From Oceanobacillus sp. FSL K6-2867 (GTDB lineage Bacteria > Bacillota > Bacilli > Bacillales > Amphibacillaceae), in the NCBI RefSeq assembly GCF_037963145.1, contig NZ_CP150144.1, positions 186,001 to 250,000 on the forward strand: a stretch of DNA of 64,000 bases, given 5' to 3'. A model generated the notes under the pieces. The model had not been told where the DNA came from and did no database searches. It saw only the letters and a program-made list of their open reading frames with translations. The translations under genes were made by a program, and so were the position numbers. Below are positions 17,787 to 27,487 of this stretch, piece by piece (positions within the stretch are counted from its first letter, which is position 1; each line of letters begins with the position of its first letter).

Positions 17787-18450
17787 TGTACAATCAATTG
17801 CAAAATCCTATGGAAAAAAACAAATCTTAAATCAAATCTCCTTTTCCGTGCTGCCCGGTGAAATTATTGGTCTTGTTGGAGAAAATGGCGCAGGTAAGTC
17901 CACGTTGTTAAACATTATGGCTACCCTGGCAAGCCCGACAAGCGGCAATATTTTTCTCTATGACAAACCGTATCGTGAAAAGCGAAAAGAGGTTCGTAAG
18001 CAAATTGGCTATGTTCCTCAGGATATTGCGATTTGGGAAGATTTTTCCGTAGAAGAAAACATGGTCTTCTTTGAGAAGCTTTCATGGAATAGTAAAACGA
18101 AACAAGAATTACGGCAGCTTTGTCTGGACATGGAGCTCGATAAATGGAAAGAGCCTGTAAAAACATTATCGGGTGGAATGAAACGGAAACTGAACATGGC
18201 GATTAGTTTAATCCATGACCCCGACCTGTTGCTTCTTGATGAGCCAACCGTTGGTATTGATTTAAAATCCAAAAAGGAAATCGGCAACCATCTAAAAAAT
18301 CTTGCAATAAAAGAAAATAAAATGGTTATGTATACTTCCCATGATATGGATGAAATCAGTACGCTTTGTGATCGCATCATTTGTATTGGAGAAGATCCAT
18401 TTTATAAGAACCTGCTTGAGGAAGCAAATAAGCAAATTGTCACATTTTAG
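17779..18450 (+). CDS. ABC transporter ATP-binding protein
   Basis: The 223-aa nucleotide-binding domain has Walker A GENGAGKST, Q-loop GYVPQDIAIW, signature LSGGMKRKL, Walker B LLLLDEPT and the H-loop TSHDMDE. It overlaps the preceding permease gene by 8 nt, so the three genes form one exporter operon. The CcmA-like sequence and ABC-2 partners fit export of a drug, peptide or envelope compound. All catalytic motifs are present. Confidence 0.92.
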   Translation: MLSVQSIAKSYGKKQILNQISFSVLPGEIIGLVGENGAGKSTLLNIMATLASPTSGNIFLYDKPYREKRKEVRKQIGYVPQDIAIWEDFSVEENMVFFEKLSWNSKTKQELRQLCLDMELDKWKEPVKTLSGGMKRKLNMAISLIHDPDLLLLDEPTVGIDLKSKKEIGNHLKNLAIKENKMVMYTSHDMDEISTLCDRIICIGEDPFYKNLLEEANKQIVTF

Positions 18451-18519
18451 TATTGCTAAACCTGTCCGCTAATCGTAAAATGATAGATAGTAGAAAGAAT
18501 TGGAGAGGAGTGAAGCCCG

Positions 18520-19158
18520 ATGGAAATAAGAGATTTGCAGCAAATGCTTCAATATCAAGCATTAGCAATTATGTCAGGTAATCCTGCTGCAACGATATCA
18601 GAAACCAACCAAACGTCGGCGATATCCTTTCAACAGCTATTATTAGAAAAAATGAATCAAGCACAACGATTGAATAGCATACCTACAGATAATCGAAACA
18701 ATCTACCATACAATATATATAATACCAATCCTGATACTAGTTATCGAGTTGGAGCAACTACACCAAACTATCAGGCAGGACCTACTAATTACCAAGCGTA
18801 TATTAATGAAGCAGCGCAAAAATATGGGGTTGATGAAAATCTAATCCATGCTGTTATTAAACATGAGTCAAATTACAATGCGATGGCCAAAAGCTCTGCC
18901 GGTGCCCAAGGATTGATGCAGCTTATGCCTGGAACAGCAGCAGGTTTAGGCGTAACAAATTCTTTTGACGCCCGCCAGAACATAGATGGCGGAACGAAGT
19001 ATCTAAGCCAAATGCTTACACGTTATAATGGAAACATTGAGCTTGCGTTAGCCGCTTACAATGCTGGTCCAGGAAATGTGGAGAAGTATCAAGGTATCCC
19101 ACCATTTAATGAAACACAAAATTATATTCGAAAAGTTATGGGGAGTTACCTGGCATAG
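18520..19158 (+). CDS. Lytic transglycosylase (SLT domain)
   Basis: The 212-aa protein has a low-complexity N-terminus rich in Gln and Asn (about residues 1-85) and a C-terminal SLT domain. The domain shows the catalytic glutamate in [19 protein letters not shown], then [15 protein letters not shown] and [12 protein letters not shown]. It cleaves peptidoglycan glycan strands to 1,6-anhydro ends. It resembles B. subtilis YjbJ (CwlQ). No signal peptide is evident, as in that relative. It has its own ribosome site (GGAGAGGAG) and a terminator. Confidence 0.9.
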   Translation: MEIRDLQQMLQYQALAIMSGNPAATISETNQTSAISFQQLLLEKMNQAQRLNSIPTDNRNNLPYNIYNTNPDTSYRVGATTPNYQAGPTNYQAYINEAAQKYGVDENLIHAVIKHESNYNAMAKSSAGAQGLMQLMPGTAAGLGVTNSFDARQNIDGGTKYLSQMLTRYNGNIELALAAYNAGPGNVEKYQGIPPFNETQNYIRKVMGSYLA

Positions 19159-19167
19159 CTTTTTATT

Positions 19168-19208
19168 AAAGGAAATTCCGATTATTGAATCGGGGTTTCC
19201 TTTTTTTG
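19168..19208 (+). terminator. Terminator of the transglycosylase gene
   Basis: Stem AAAGGAAA-CCGATT / AATCGG-TTTCCTTT is followed by a seven-base T-run on the plus strand. Confidence 0.9.
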
Positions 19209-19283
19209 CTTGAGTTATTTTATACGGTGAATAGCGTTAAAACTATAAAATGAATCGCTTTTCATTTTTGCATACAATAAAAA

Positions 19284-19310
19284 GCACGACTGCTCATTAC
19301 ACAGTCGTGC
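19284..19310 (-). terminator. Terminator of the dioxygenase gene
   Basis: GCACGACTG / CAGTCGTGC forms a 9-bp stem with a 9-nt loop; on the minus strand TTTTTATTG follows. Confidence 0.9.
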
Positions 19311-19317
19311 ACACATC

Positions 19318-20301
19318 TTACTCGTATTCTTTTTCAAATTGCATCGTACTTCTCACTGTATCAATTGGACGTACCATTTTTTCAATCTGTTCACGTTTTT
19401 TCTCGAGGAATGGCGGCAATGAGAGTTTTTCACCGAGCGTTTCATATGGCTCATCCCCCATAAATCCAGGTCCATTTGTTGCAAATTCAAATAAAATTTG
19501 TGGTGCAACACGGGCATAGAGCGATCCAAAGAAGAAACGATCAACAAAGCCTGATGTTTGGAAGCCAAATCCCTGCATACGTTTGTTCCACTCATCGAGT
19601 TCAGCACGATCCTCTACTGCGAAGGCAGCGTGGTGTACTGTACCATAGCCCTGACGCGCAACCTGCAGCACCGTATTATGTTCAACGACTACCTGTGCTC
19701 CATTTCCGCCCTCTCCAACTTCAAATAGATGAAAATCATTTTCTTGTCCAATTTCTTTAAACCCGAATACTTTTTCGAGCACCTCTTTAAAATAATCAAA
19801 TTGAGCAATCCGGACAAAAATTGGTCCTAACCCAGTAATTGCATATTCTAATGGAACTGGCCCATTTTTCCAAGGTGTTCCAGAAGCGACACCTTTATTA
19901 AGTTCATCTGATATTAATTGATAATGCTGCTCATCAAAATCAACAAAAGAGAGTGTCTTCTTACCAAATTGTTCTTTGATGCCTGTATGTTTTACTTCAA
20001 GACGATCAAAACGTTTTACCCAATATTCCAAAGCTGCATCACTTGGTACCCGGAAAGAGGTTTTAGCTATTTCATTCGTTCCATGGATTCCTTTCGGTAT
20101 CCCCGGAAAATCGAAAAATGTCATATCTGTTCCAGCATTTCCTTCATCATCAGCAAAGAATAAATGATAGGTTTGAATATCATCTTGATTAACCGTTTTT
20201 TTAACGAGACGCATTCCTAATGTAAACGTAAAAAATTCATAGTTCTTTTCAGCACTGCTTGTAATAGCAGTAACATGATGCATTCCTTGTAATTGGTTCA
20301 T
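19318..20301 (-). CDS. mhqO: Ring-cleaving extradiol dioxygenase (MhqA/MhqO-like)
   Basis: The 327-aa glyoxalase/bleomycin-resistance (VOC) fold protein has two modules. The first metal histidine is in GMHHVTAITS, and the second module contains TVHHAAFAVED. It resembles MhqA/MhqO of B. subtilis, which open hydroquinone or catechol-type rings to detoxify quinones. The ATG at 20301 follows GGAGG with 8-nt spacing; a longer frame is discounted. A quinone-repressor-like operator lies at the promoter. The choice between mhqA and mhqO is uncertain. Confidence 0.85.
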   Translation of the reverse strand: MNQLQGMHHVTAITSSAEKNYEFFTFTLGMRLVKKTVNQDDIQTYHLFFADDEGNAGTDMTFFDFPGIPKGIHGTNEIAKTSFRVPSDAALEYWVKRFDRLEVKHTGIKEQFGKKTLSFVDFDEQHYQLISDELNKGVASGTPWKNGPVPLEYAITGLGPIFVRIAQFDYFKEVLEKVFGFKEIGQENDFHLFEVGEGGNGAQVVVEHNTVLQVARQGYGTVHHAAFAVEDRAELDEWNKRMQGFGFQTSGFVDRFFFGSLYARVAPQILFEFATNGPGFMGDEPYETLGEKLSLPPFLEKKREQIEKMVRPIDTVRSTMQFEKEYE

Positions 20302-20343
20302 GTATAATTCCTCCATGTAGTTGAGATTATATCGTAATTAAAA

Positions 20344-20390
20344 TATCTTTAATTCAGTATAAATATAACATGTACATGTCTTCCTGTCAA
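20344..20390 (-). promoter_or_regulatory. Sigma-A promoter with a candidate MhqR operator
   Basis: On the minus strand -35 TTGACA (20385-20390), 17 nt and -10 TATATT (20362-20367) form a strong promoter. Directly downstream, 20344-20361 reads TATACTG-AATT-AAAGATA. This has the length and AATT centre of the MhqR box (TATCTCG-AATT-CGAGATA), with nine of fourteen arm positions matching. It would cover the transcription start. Confidence 0.5.
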
Positions 20391-20426
20391 TAGTTACAAA
20401 TTATAACTAATGATAAATTTGATAAT

Positions 20427-20469
20427 AAAAACTCGGAACCTTGCTGCTTCAGCATCTGTCCCGAGTTTT
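20427..20469 (-). terminator. Terminator of the M42 peptidase gene
   Basis: AAAACTCGG / CCGAGTTTT flanks an inner TGCTG/CAGCA hairpin; T-rich sequence follows on the minus strand. Confidence 0.85.
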
Positions 20470-20504
20470 CAAAAGTCTTAGAGCTATTAAAATATATTAT
20501 CCAG

Positions 20505-21590
20505 TTATGCTAAGACAAGCTCCTTAACTGTCTGTGCATCTAATTTTTTAATCACTTCCACAATTAATTTCACCGCATTTTCAAAGTCATCTCGATGCAG
20601 AATTCCTGCATGCGAATGAATATAGCGGGTAGCAATCGTAATCGAAAGAGATGGCACACCATTTCCAGTCAAATGGATTGATCCAGAATCAGTTCCCCCG
20701 CCTGCAATCGATGTAAATTGATATGGTATATTTTTTTCATCTGCTGTTTTCACTACAAGGTCACGCAAACCTTTATGTGACACCATCGAAGCATCATATA
20801 AAACAATTTGCGGGCCTTCTCCGAGCTTATTATCTGCTTCACTTTCTCGAATACCAGGTGTGTCACCTGCGATTCCAACATCAACACCAAAGCCAATATC
20901 AGGCTGAATGGCGTGAGCCGAGGTTTTTGCTCCACGTAAACCAACTTCTTCCTGAATCGTACCGACACCATAAACAACATTTGGATGATCTTCATCTTTC
21001 AAACGCTTCAGCACTTCAATTGCAATTGCAAGTCCAATTCGGTTGTCCCAAGCTTTTGCAAGCAGTAATTTTTCATTCTTCATTGGGGTGAATTCAAAAT
21101 ATGGAACAACAGAATCACCTGGTTTCACACCAAATTCCGCTGCCTCATCTTTACTGGATGCACCAATATCAATAAACATATCTTTAATTTCATACGGCTT
21201 CTTACGTGCTTCCGCACTGAGAATATGCGGCGGTTTTGAGCCGATTACCCCTGTAACATCTCCTTTGCTTCCCATAATGGTAACACGCTGAGCCAGCATA
21301 ACCTGATTCCACCAGCCGCCTACCGTTTGAAAGTACACAAATCCTTTATCATCAATGCGTGTAACCATAAAGCCAATTTCGTCCAAGTGACCTGCAACCA
21401 TAATTTTCGGACCATCTGCCTTGCCAGCTTTTTTAGCAATTGAACTTCCCAGATTATCTACGGTCACCTCATCAGAATATGGACGAATATAGGATTCAAA
21501 TACCTCCCTCACTGGCTTTTCATTCCCCGGAATGCCATTAGCATCCGTTAACGCTTTAAGCATTGTAAGCGTTTCATCTAACTTGGTCAT
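20505..21590 (-). CDS. ysdC: M42 family aminopeptidase (YsdC-like)
   Basis: The 361-aa metallopeptidase carries the M42 metal and catalytic residues in [12 protein letters not shown] (His near residue 67), [18 protein letters not shown] and RYIHSHAG. M42 enzymes form large cytosolic complexes with two zinc or cobalt ions that trim peptides; some members are annotated as glucanases. It starts [10 protein letters not shown] after GGGAGGA. It corresponds to ysdC, here separated from ysdA and ysdB by dut. Specificity is unknown. Confidence 0.9.
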   Translation of the reverse strand: MTKLDETLTMLKALTDANGIPGNEKPVREVFESYIRPYSDEVTVDNLGSSIAKKAGKADGPKIMVAGHLDEIGFMVTRIDDKGFVYFQTVGGWWNQVMLAQRVTIMGSKGDVTGVIGSKPPHILSAEARKKPYEIKDMFIDIGASSKDEAAEFGVKPGDSVVPYFEFTPMKNEKLLLAKAWDNRIGLAIAIEVLKRLKDEDHPNVVYGVGTIQEEVGLRGAKTSAHAIQPDIGFGVDVGIAGDTPGIRESEADNKLGEGPQIVLYDASMVSHKGLRDLVVKTADEKNIPYQFTSIAGGGTDSGSIHLTGNGVPSLSITIATRYIHSHAGILHRDDFENAVKLIVEVIKKLDAQTVKELVLA

Positions 21591-21755
21591 TTGAAAAATC
21601 CTCCCGTGTTTAGTTTATGTATTACTAATTATACGCTTCAAAAATAAAACTACAAATCTGGATACAGTTTTATCTACTATCTCTAATGTATCTCTTTTTT
21701 TTAAAAGTATGTATCCTCTATCGAAGTCAAAATAGGAAGACATCAAGCTTTAAGT

Positions 21756-22190
21756 TTACACACCTGATGAACCAAATCCTCCACTATCTCTTTCAGAATT
21801 AGAGAGTACATTCTCTTGTTCAAGCTTAACTTGTAAAACCGGTGCAATCACCATCTGAGCAATTCTCATTTGCTTTTCAACCTTAAAATCCTCTTTTCCA
21901 TGGTTAATTAAAATAATCTTGATTTCCCCACGGTACCCTTCATCAATTGTTCCTGGGCTGTTTAGAACCGTTACGGAATGTTTTAAAGCCAAGCCGCTTC
22001 TTGGTCTGACCTGCGCTTCAGTACCTTTTGGCAATTCCATTTGAATGCCCGTACGTATTAAGGCTGCCTCAGTGGCTTTGATAACTTTTTCTTCTATCGA
22101 AAATAAGTCTAATCCGGCATCGCCTTCATTCGCCCGATATGGCATTTTTGCGTTTTCATGCACCAGTTTAATTTTTAATGTATCTGTCAT
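21756..22190 (-). CDS. dut: dUTP diphosphatase
   Basis: The 144-aa trimeric dUTPase contains all five motifs: [44 protein letters not shown] and the C-terminal P-loop-like [11 protein letters not shown]. It hydrolyses dUTP to dUMP, keeping uracil out of DNA and feeding dTMP synthesis, which complements ung in the same window. It is complete and lies alone between the peptidase gene and ysdB. Confidence 0.95.
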   Translation of the reverse strand: MTDTLKIKLVHENAKMPYRANEGDAGLDLFSIEEKVIKATEAALIRTGIQMELPKGTEAQVRPRSGLALKHSVTVLNSPGTIDEGYRGEIKIILINHGKEDFKVEKQMRIAQMVIAPVLQVKLEQENVLSNSERDSGGFGSSGV

Positions 22191-22291
22191 ATCTATCCCT
22201 CAACTTATTTCATATTTTCCCATATTATTTTATAAGTATGGATTCAAGTTTTCTCGCACTTCCATATTGTATCATGATTTAAAAAAATAAG

Positions 22292-22318
22292 TGAAACCTA
22301 TCCATAGCCTGTTTCGTA
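22292..22318 (+). promoter_or_regulatory. Sigma-W-like promoter of ysdB
   Basis: -35 TGAAAC (22292-22297) and -10 CGTA (22315-22318) with 17 nt between them match the ECF sigma-W pattern (TGAAAC / CGTA). It lies about 55 nt before the ysdB ATG. B. subtilis ysdB is a known sigma-W target. Confidence 0.7.
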
Positions 22319-22371
22319 TAAACATCTAAAAGGCTTTTATATATAAAAGTAAAGCAGGGAGACGATTTGAT

Positions 22372-22767
22372 ATGATTGTAGTTATTTTATTTCGGGTATT
22401 AATTGTAATTGCATTAGCTCTCCTCTTCTATACATGGTTTCAATATATTCGTAACCCGGAAAGAAGGCTGCGAATTGCTAAGGAATCCAATGACTTCTAT
22501 TTCCACGATGATACGTATGATAACAAAAGGAATTTGCAGCTTGTATATAAAGGCTGTCTATTTGATGGTGAGAAATATCTTGGAACAACAGAGGATTCCT
22601 TTGAAGTAGTTGATATCCATATTACGGTTCGTAATCCAATTGAACTGCGTGGTTTCACGAGAGATGACTTATATTTTTTAGAGAAGGAAATCCTGATTCA
22701 TTACCCATATGCAAAAATCACATGGAAGCATCCTATCAATGAACTGATTTTGACACCAATTGAATAG
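22372..22767 (+). CDS. ysdB: Sigma-W pathway protein YsdB
   Basis: The 131-aa protein has one N-terminal membrane segment (about residues 2-22) and a basic region RNPERRLRIAKE. A cytosolic domain follows with NLQLVYKGCLFDGEKYLGT. This matches YsdB, a member of the sigma-W envelope-stress regulon with unknown biochemistry. Its neighbours (ysdA, rplT operon, ysdC) are the same as in B. subtilis. The upstream promoter supports envelope-stress control. Confidence 0.88.
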   Translation: MIVVILFRVLIVIALALLFYTWFQYIRNPERRLRIAKESNDFYFHDDTYDNKRNLQLVYKGCLFDGEKYLGTTEDSFEVVDIHITVRNPIELRGFTRDDLYFLEKEILIHYPYAKITWKHPINELILTPIE

Positions 22768-22830
22768 CGATTAGTAAATGTTCAATTATTAATTTATCCT
22801 TTACAGCTGATTTTTGTAGCAATAATAAAA

Positions 22831-22866
22831 AAGTCACTCATCTATATTTTCATAGATGAGTGACTT
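22831..22866. terminator. Bidirectional terminator between ysdB and the TVP38 gene
   Basis: A 15-bp perfect stem (AAGTCACTCATCTAT and complement, 6-nt loop) overlaps the last codons of the minus-strand gene. A-rich flanks on the left give a T-run on the minus strand. Confidence 0.9.
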
Positions 22867-23441
22867 TCACGTTCAGCTAATGGGAAGAAATCCTGCCATT
22901 TAATAATAATTTCTTTGCTTCTTAAAATGTAAAGCAGTGGCAATAACGTTACTAAGAATCCGAAGAGATGAAATGGAGTTAGGTTGGACAGCCAACCACC
23001 GATAAAGGTATAAATTGTTGCCAAAGGAATATTGGATAATAAAGATGATTTCATATACGCTTTGAAACTTGAAGATACCTCAATAAGACAAAGCGACAGC
23101 AAATGAAAATGAATAAACGGTACGAGCCGAAGCAAGGTCACCTGTGATGTATTCAATTCTCCATGCTTTCCCAATAGCTTTTGTTTGACACGAATGAGTC
23201 GCTCTAATGACTTTGGCATGCAGTCAATCATCATATAGAAAAGCATGCTGGATAACGTGATGCCTATAATGGAATAGACGGTACCTGCCACCGGGCCAAA
23301 TAAAATGCCACCAGATATACATATAAACACGACTGGCAGGAAAAATAATGGCCGGAGTAAATGGAATACAATAAAGAAAAGCGGTGCGAATAAACCTCCC
23401 ATCTCAACAATAGCCACTACATAGTTCCCGAATAGTTCCAT
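22842..23441 (-). CDS. TVP38/TMEM64 (DedA-like) family membrane protein
   Basis: The 199-aa protein has about five or six membrane segments. The core signature is CISGGILFGPVAGTVYSIIG, followed by SQVTLLRLVPFIHFHLLSLC, the conserved R-x-x-P region of TVP38/SNARE-associated proteins. Family members affect membrane lipid handling; the exact role is unknown. AAGGAGG stands 6 nt before the ATG at 23441, so two upstream codons (TTG ATT) are dropped. Confidence 0.85.
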   Translation of the reverse strand: MELFGNYVVAIVEMGGLFAPLFFIVFHLLRPLFFLPVVFICISGGILFGPVAGTVYSIIGITLSSMLFYMMIDCMPKSLERLIRVKQKLLGKHGELNTSQVTLLRLVPFIHFHLLSLCLIEVSSSFKAYMKSSLLSNIPLATIYTFIGGWLSNLTPFHLFGFLVTLLPLLYILRSKEIIIKWQDFFPLAERESHSSMKI

Positions 23442-23526
23442 AATCAACCTCCTTGGTCTTGCAACAAAGCTAACTCATCCCTACTCAGGCCCTTTACACT
23501 ACATGTATATGACAATAGACGAGCCT

Positions 23527-23805
23527 TTATGACATAAAGAAGAAAATATAAATACAGGAGACGATATTGACAAGAATTAAAATCGGCATTCCGATCATAA
23601 AAGAGCGGTGTTTTGTTTTATGACGGAATAAATTCATACCGATATATGCTCCAAGGGAACTACCAAGAATTGCTAATGCCCAAAATGTTCGCTCAGGTAT
23701 GCGGTATTGTTTTTTTATTGCCTTTCGTTTATCAATATACATTAATAGAAAACTCATGATATTGACACCGATTAAATACATTAAAAATGAACTGTGTTCT
23801 TCCAC
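23527..23805 (-). CDS. ysdA: DUF1294 membrane protein YsdA
   Basis: The 92-aa protein has three membrane segments. Its DUF1294 signature includes YIDKRKAIKKQYRIPERTFW and LGAYIGMNLFRHKTKHRSFM. The function is unknown. It directly follows rplT, as in B. subtilis, but a terminator separates the two here. Confidence 0.9.
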   Translation of the reverse strand: MEEHSSFLMYLIGVNIMSFLLMYIDKRKAIKKQYRIPERTFWALAILGSSLGAYIGMNLFRHKTKHRSFMIGMPILILVNIVSCIYIFFFMS

Positions 23806-23847
23806 TATAATTCCCCTTTTTTGTATCTCAGAAAAAGATATGTATTA

Positions 23848-23889
23848 AAAAAGAGCCAAATCCAAGCATGATTCGGATTCGGCCCTTTT
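23848..23889 (-). terminator. Terminator of the infC-rpmI-rplT operon
   Basis: AAAAGGGCCGAATCC / GGATTTGGCTCTTTT (with G-U pairs) forms a long stem followed by TTAATAC on the minus strand. Confidence 0.9.
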
Positions 23890-23895
23890 ATATCA

Positions 23896-24252
23896 TTATT
23901 TTAAAGCGTCTTTTGCTTGGCTTACTAATTGAGCAAATGCTTTTTCATCATTAATAGCAAGCTCTGACAACATTTTACGGTTTACTTCAATTCCCGCTAA
24001 TTTAAGACCGTGCATTAATTTGCTGTAAGAAATATCATTCAAACGAGCTGCAGCATTAATACGTGCGATCCATAGTTTACGGAAATCACGTTTTTTCTGT
24101 CTGCGGTCACGGTAAGCATATTGACCTGATTTCATTACTTGCTGTTTTGCAACTCTAAATAACGAGCTCTTCGCTCCATAATATCCTTTAGCTAATTTTA
24201 GGACGCGTTTACGACGTCTGCGTGTTACTGTTCCACCTTTTACACGTGGCAT
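23896..24252 (-). CDS. rplT: 50S ribosomal protein L20
   Basis: The 118-aa, very basic protein begins [20 protein letters not shown] and contains [20 protein letters not shown], the L20 signature. L20 binds 23S rRNA early in assembly. In B. subtilis it also represses its own operon through the leader found here at 25168-25312. Third gene of infC-rpmI-rplT. Confidence 0.98.
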   Translation of the reverse strand: MPRVKGGTVTRRRRKRVLKLAKGYYGAKSSLFRVAKQQVMKSGQYAYRDRRQKKRDFRKLWIARINAAARLNDISYSKLMHGLKLAGIEVNRKMLSELAINDEKAFAQLVSQAKDALK

Positions 24253-24315
24253 AATAATTCCCTCCTAGTACAATTGTAAATCATTGTATATTCAATCGTT
24301 TCGTTTATTTTTTAC

Positions 24316-24510
24316 TTATTTAGGTATCATTGCTTTGATACGTTTGAAATCTCCTGAAGAAACCATTGCACTTTTACGCAATTTACGCTTCTGTTTTTGA
24401 GATTTGTTTGCAAACATATGGCTTGTATATGCATGAGATCTTTTTAATTTTCCAGAACCTGTACGTTTGAAACGTTTTGCTGTTCCGCTATGAGTTTTCA
24501 TTTTAGGCAT
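24316..24510 (-). CDS. rpmI: 50S ribosomal protein L35
   Basis: The 64-aa basic protein [20 protein letters not shown] is a full L35. An AAGGAGG site before the ATG at 24510 sets the start; the longer frame upstream is not used. It lies between infC and rplT. Confidence 0.97.
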   Translation of the reverse strand: MPKMKTHSGTAKRFKRTGSGKLKRSHAYTSHMFANKSQKQKRKLRKSAMVSSGDFKRIKAMIPK

Positions 24511-24590
24511 AATAATTTCCTCCTTGAATTGGTTCAAGCACGTCATCATTAAAAAGATTAAAACTTGAACACATTTACTTATAAGCTAGA

Positions 24591-25106
24591 TTATTTTTCA
24601 GCTAATGGTGCGACCATCATAAACATGTTACGGCCTTCCATTTTCGGTTTCGTTTCAATCGTAGCAATATCCTTCACTTCTTCAGCAAAGCGGTCTAATA
24701 CTTCGCGACCAAGCTCTTTATGTGTAATTGCACGTCCACGAAAACGAACTGCTGCTTTCACTTTATCCCCTTTTTCTAAGAATTTGCGAGCATTCTTTAG
24801 CTTTGTTTCAAAGTCATGATCGCCGATCCCAGGAGTAAAGCGAACTTCTTTTACGTTAATTACTTTTTGCTTCTTACGTGCTTCTTTTTCTTTTTTCTGT
24901 TGTTCGAATCGATATTTCCCGTAGTCCATGATACGACACACTGGTGGTTTTGCGTTCGGAGCAACAAGTACTAAATCGAGATTGCGAGTTTGTGCAATTT
25001 CCAATGCTTCCTGACGAGTTTTAACTCCAAGCTGATCACCATTTGAATCGATAAGTCGTACTTCTCTCGCACGAATCTTCTCATTGACGTTCATATCCTT
25101 GCTAAT
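24591..25106 (-). CDS. infC: Translation initiation factor IF-3, probable AUU start
   Basis: IF-3 signature blocks [18 protein letters not shown] and [20 protein letters not shown] cover both domains. IF-3 checks start-codon pairing on the 30S subunit. The first ATG (25094) has no proper ribosome site, but GGAGGTG stands 7 nt before an in-frame ATT at 25106, giving an [11 protein letters not shown] start of 171 aa. AUU initiation is the classic way IF-3 limits its own synthesis. First gene of the operon behind the L20 leader. Confidence 0.93.
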   Translation of the reverse strand: MSKDMNVNEKIRAREVRLIDSNGDQLGVKTRQEALEIAQTRNLDLVLVAPNAKPPVCRIMDYGKYRFEQQKKEKEARKKQKVINVKEVRFTPGIGDHDFETKLKNARKFLEKGDKVKAAVRFRGRAITHKELGREVLDRFAEEVKDIATIETKPKMEGRNMFMMVAPLAEK

Positions 25107-25167
25107 AGCCAGCCACCTCCAAATATTTTTGTTACTGATCTATCGTTGACAAGCTTGTTTTTCGCAT

Positions 25168-25347
25168 GAAAAAAGTGTGGGTACACATTGCACCCACACA
25201 TCTCCAATAACTTTATAAAAAAAGAGTTCGGAACCCGTTAACTGCCAAAATGGCGTCAATCAGGTGAGAAGCGGGTGCTTCTACTTGTCTTAAGATCATT
25301 TAATTTTTCAACTTTATTAGTGTATCATTATATTTCATTTATGTCAA
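25168..25347 (-). promoter_or_regulatory. L20 leader and promoter of the infC operon
   Basis: Promoter on the minus strand: -35 TTGACA (25342-25347), 17 nt, -10 TACACT (25319-25324). The transcript then has the L20-leader sequences CACCTGATTGACGCCA and GTTAACGGGTTCCGAA, and a terminator (GTGTGGGT / ACCCACAC at 25175-25199, then a T-run). In B. subtilis L20 binding to this fold causes premature termination. The gap 25107-25439 holds nothing else that I see. Confidence 0.9.
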
Positions 25348-25439
25348 AGTCTTTTTAAGGTGATACACATTTGCTATTAAATGTAGTATAACACAGTACA
25401 AGGACAATACAAAGTAATAGGCTTCATACAGTAAAAAGC

Positions 25440-27383
25440 TTATTTCCTTAATTTTTTCTCTGCAATTTCCTCTTTAATTAATGCTTCAAAATCATCGTAA
25501 CCAAGTGACTCTGTCTTTTGTTCTCCATATCGGCGATAGCTTACCGCATTTCCCTCAACTTCTTTATCGCCTAATACGAGTGAGAATGGTACTTTCTGTG
25601 TCTGTGCTTCACGAATTTTATAGCCGATTTTCTCATCGCGCTCATCCAATTCAACACGCACACCCTGCAATCTCAATTTGTCTACAATATCCTTTGCGTA
25701 ATCCAAGTGGATCTGTGGAGAAACCGGGATTACCTTCACTTGAACAGGAGCAAGCCAAGTCGGGAATGCACCTTTATATTCTTCAATTAGGAATGCAACA
25801 AAGCGTTCCATCGTAGAAACAACACCACGATGTATAACGACAGGACGATGTTCTTTGCCGTCTTCACCAATATAAGTTAAATCAAAGCGTTCTGGTAAAT
25901 GGAAGTCCAATTGAACAGTTGACAGGGTTTCATCTTTGCCAAGAGCTGTTTTCACTTGAATATCAAGTTTAGGACCATAGAATGCTGCTTCCCCTTCTGC
26001 TTCCACATATTCCAGGTTCATATCGTCCATAGTTTCTTTCAAGGTTGCTTGAGCTTTTTCCCACATTTCATCGTTATCAATATATTTCTCTTTATCTTCT
26101 GGATCGCGGTAAGATAGTCGGAAATAATAATCCTCAATACCAAAATCTTTGTATACTTTTTGAACTAATTCGACAACGCGGACAAATTCATCCTTCAATT
26201 GATCTGGACGTGCGAAGATATGTGCATCATTTAATGTCATCCCACGTACACGCTGAAGCCCTGCAAGTGCTCCACTCATTTCGTGACGGTGCATTGTACC
26301 AAGTTCGGCAATACGTACAGGCAGCTGACGGTAGCTCCATAAATTATTTTTAAATACCATCATATGGTGCGGACAATTCATTGGACGAAGAATTAATGTT
26401 TCATTATCCATTTCCATCGGCGGGAATATATCGTCTTGATAATGATCCCAGTGACCACTAGTCTCATATAATGTTTTACTTCCTAATACTGGAGTATAAA
26501 CATGGTCATAGCCTAAACGCTCTTCCAGATCAACAATATAACGCTCAATATTGCGACGGATGGTTGCCCCTTTTGGAAGCCATAATGGCAGCCCTTGTCC
26601 AACCTTTTGCGATACAGTAAACAAATCTAATTCTTTTCCTAATTTACGGTGGTCACGCTCTTTACGCTCTTCCAATATACGCAAGTGTTCATCAAGCTCT
26701 TTTTGCTTTTCAAACGCAGTTCCATAAATGCGCTGCAGCTGCTTGTTATTACTGTCTCCACGCCAATAAGCGCCCGAAATGCTCAATAGTTTAAATGCTT
26801 TAATTTTACTTGTCGAGGGAACGTGAATTCCACGACATAAGTCAAAAAATTCACCCTGCTCATAAATTGTCACTTGCTCATCTTCAGGAATCGCATCAAT
26901 TAATTCAAGCTTTAAGCCATCCCCAATTTCCTGAAATCTTTCCTGCGCTTCATTACGAGATACTTCTACTCGTTTAATTTCAAGATTTTCATCTATGATG
27001 CGCTTCATTTCTTTTTCAATCTTTGGAAGATCTTCTGGAGTTAACGTATGTTCCATATCAATATCATAGTAGAATCCTTCCTCGATGACAGGGCCTACTC
27101 CCAATTTCACATCTTTATAAAGTCGTTTGACTGCTTGCGCAAGCAAATGTGCTGTCGAATGGCGCATCACTTCGATGCCCTCTTCATCCTTATAGGTAAT
27201 GATTTCAAGCTTGCCGCCAGTTTCCAGCTCGCGCCGTAAGTCTACGAGCTCTCCATCCAGTTTAATTGCCAATGCCTGTTTCTTTAACCCTGAGGAAATT
27301 GATGCTGCAATCTCCTCCCCTGTTGTACCTTGTGGAAAACTCTTTTCAGCTCCATCTGGAAATGTAATCTTAATTTCTGCCAT
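25440..27383 (-). CDS. thrS: Threonyl-tRNA synthetase
   Basis: The 647-aa enzyme has an N-terminal TGS domain and an editing domain with [15 protein letters not shown]. The class II core has the zinc cysteine in [10 protein letters not shown] and the motif 2 loop in [21 protein letters not shown]-terminal anticodon-binding domain ends the protein. It charges tRNA-Thr and clears mischarged Ser-tRNA. GGAGTG before the ATG at 27383 fixes the start. Expression is under the T-box at 27488-27765. Confidence 0.97.
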   Translation of the reverse strand: MAEIKITFPDGAEKSFPQGTTGEEIAASISSGLKKQALAIKLDGELVDLRRELETGGKLEIITYKDEEGIEVMRHSTAHLLAQAVKRLYKDVKLGVGPVIEEGFYYDIDMEHTLTPEDLPKIEKEMKRIIDENLEIKRVEVSRNEAQERFQEIGDGLKLELIDAIPEDEQVTIYEQGEFFDLCRGIHVPSTSKIKAFKLLSISGAYWRGDSNNKQLQRIYGTAFEKQKELDEHLRILEERKERDHRKLGKELDLFTVSQKVGQGLPLWLPKGATIRRNIERYIVDLEERLGYDHVYTPVLGSKTLYETSGHWDHYQDDIFPPMEMDNETLILRPMNCPHHMMVFKNNLWSYRQLPVRIAELGTMHRHEMSGALAGLQRVRGMTLNDAHIFARPDQLKDEFVRVVELVQKVYKDFGIEDYYFRLSYRDPEDKEKYIDNDEMWEKAQATLKETMDDMNLEYVEAEGEAAFYGPKLDIQVKTALGKDETLSTVQLDFHLPERFDLTYIGEDGKEHRPVVIHRGVVSTMERFVAFLIEEYKGAFPTWLAPVQVKVIPVSPQIHLDYAKDIVDKLRLQGVRVELDERDEKIGYKIREAQTQKVPFSLVLGDKEVEGNAVSYRRYGEQKTESLGYDDFEALIKEEIAEKKLRK

Positions 27384-27407
27384 TTGAAACACTCCTTTTT
27401 CTTAGAA

Positions 27408-27465
27408 AACTTGGCATTAGCCAAGCAGTTTGACTCCTTAGTTGCACTTGTGCAGGAGGTAATAA
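27408..27465 (-). repeat. Dispersed hairpin repeat, copy near thrS
   Basis: On the minus strand TGCACAAGTGCAACTAAG, GTCAAACTG and the hairpin CTTGGC-TAAT-GCCAAG lie between the T-box terminator and the thrS ribosome site. A related copy stands before phoP at 40002-40053, sharing 18 of 19 bases in the TTAGTTGCACTTnTGCAG part. Confidence 0.55.
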
Positions 27466-27487
27466 CTTTTCTAATGCACAACAAAAT

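Noticed and set aside
18018..18380. 120-codon antisense ORF in the ABC ATPase gene
   Set aside because: Antisense to conserved Walker and signature motifs; composition is that of a shadow frame.
20723..21091. 122-codon plus-strand ORF in the M42 gene
   Set aside because: His- and Gln-rich antisense translation with no start signal; the opposite strand has all M42 residues.
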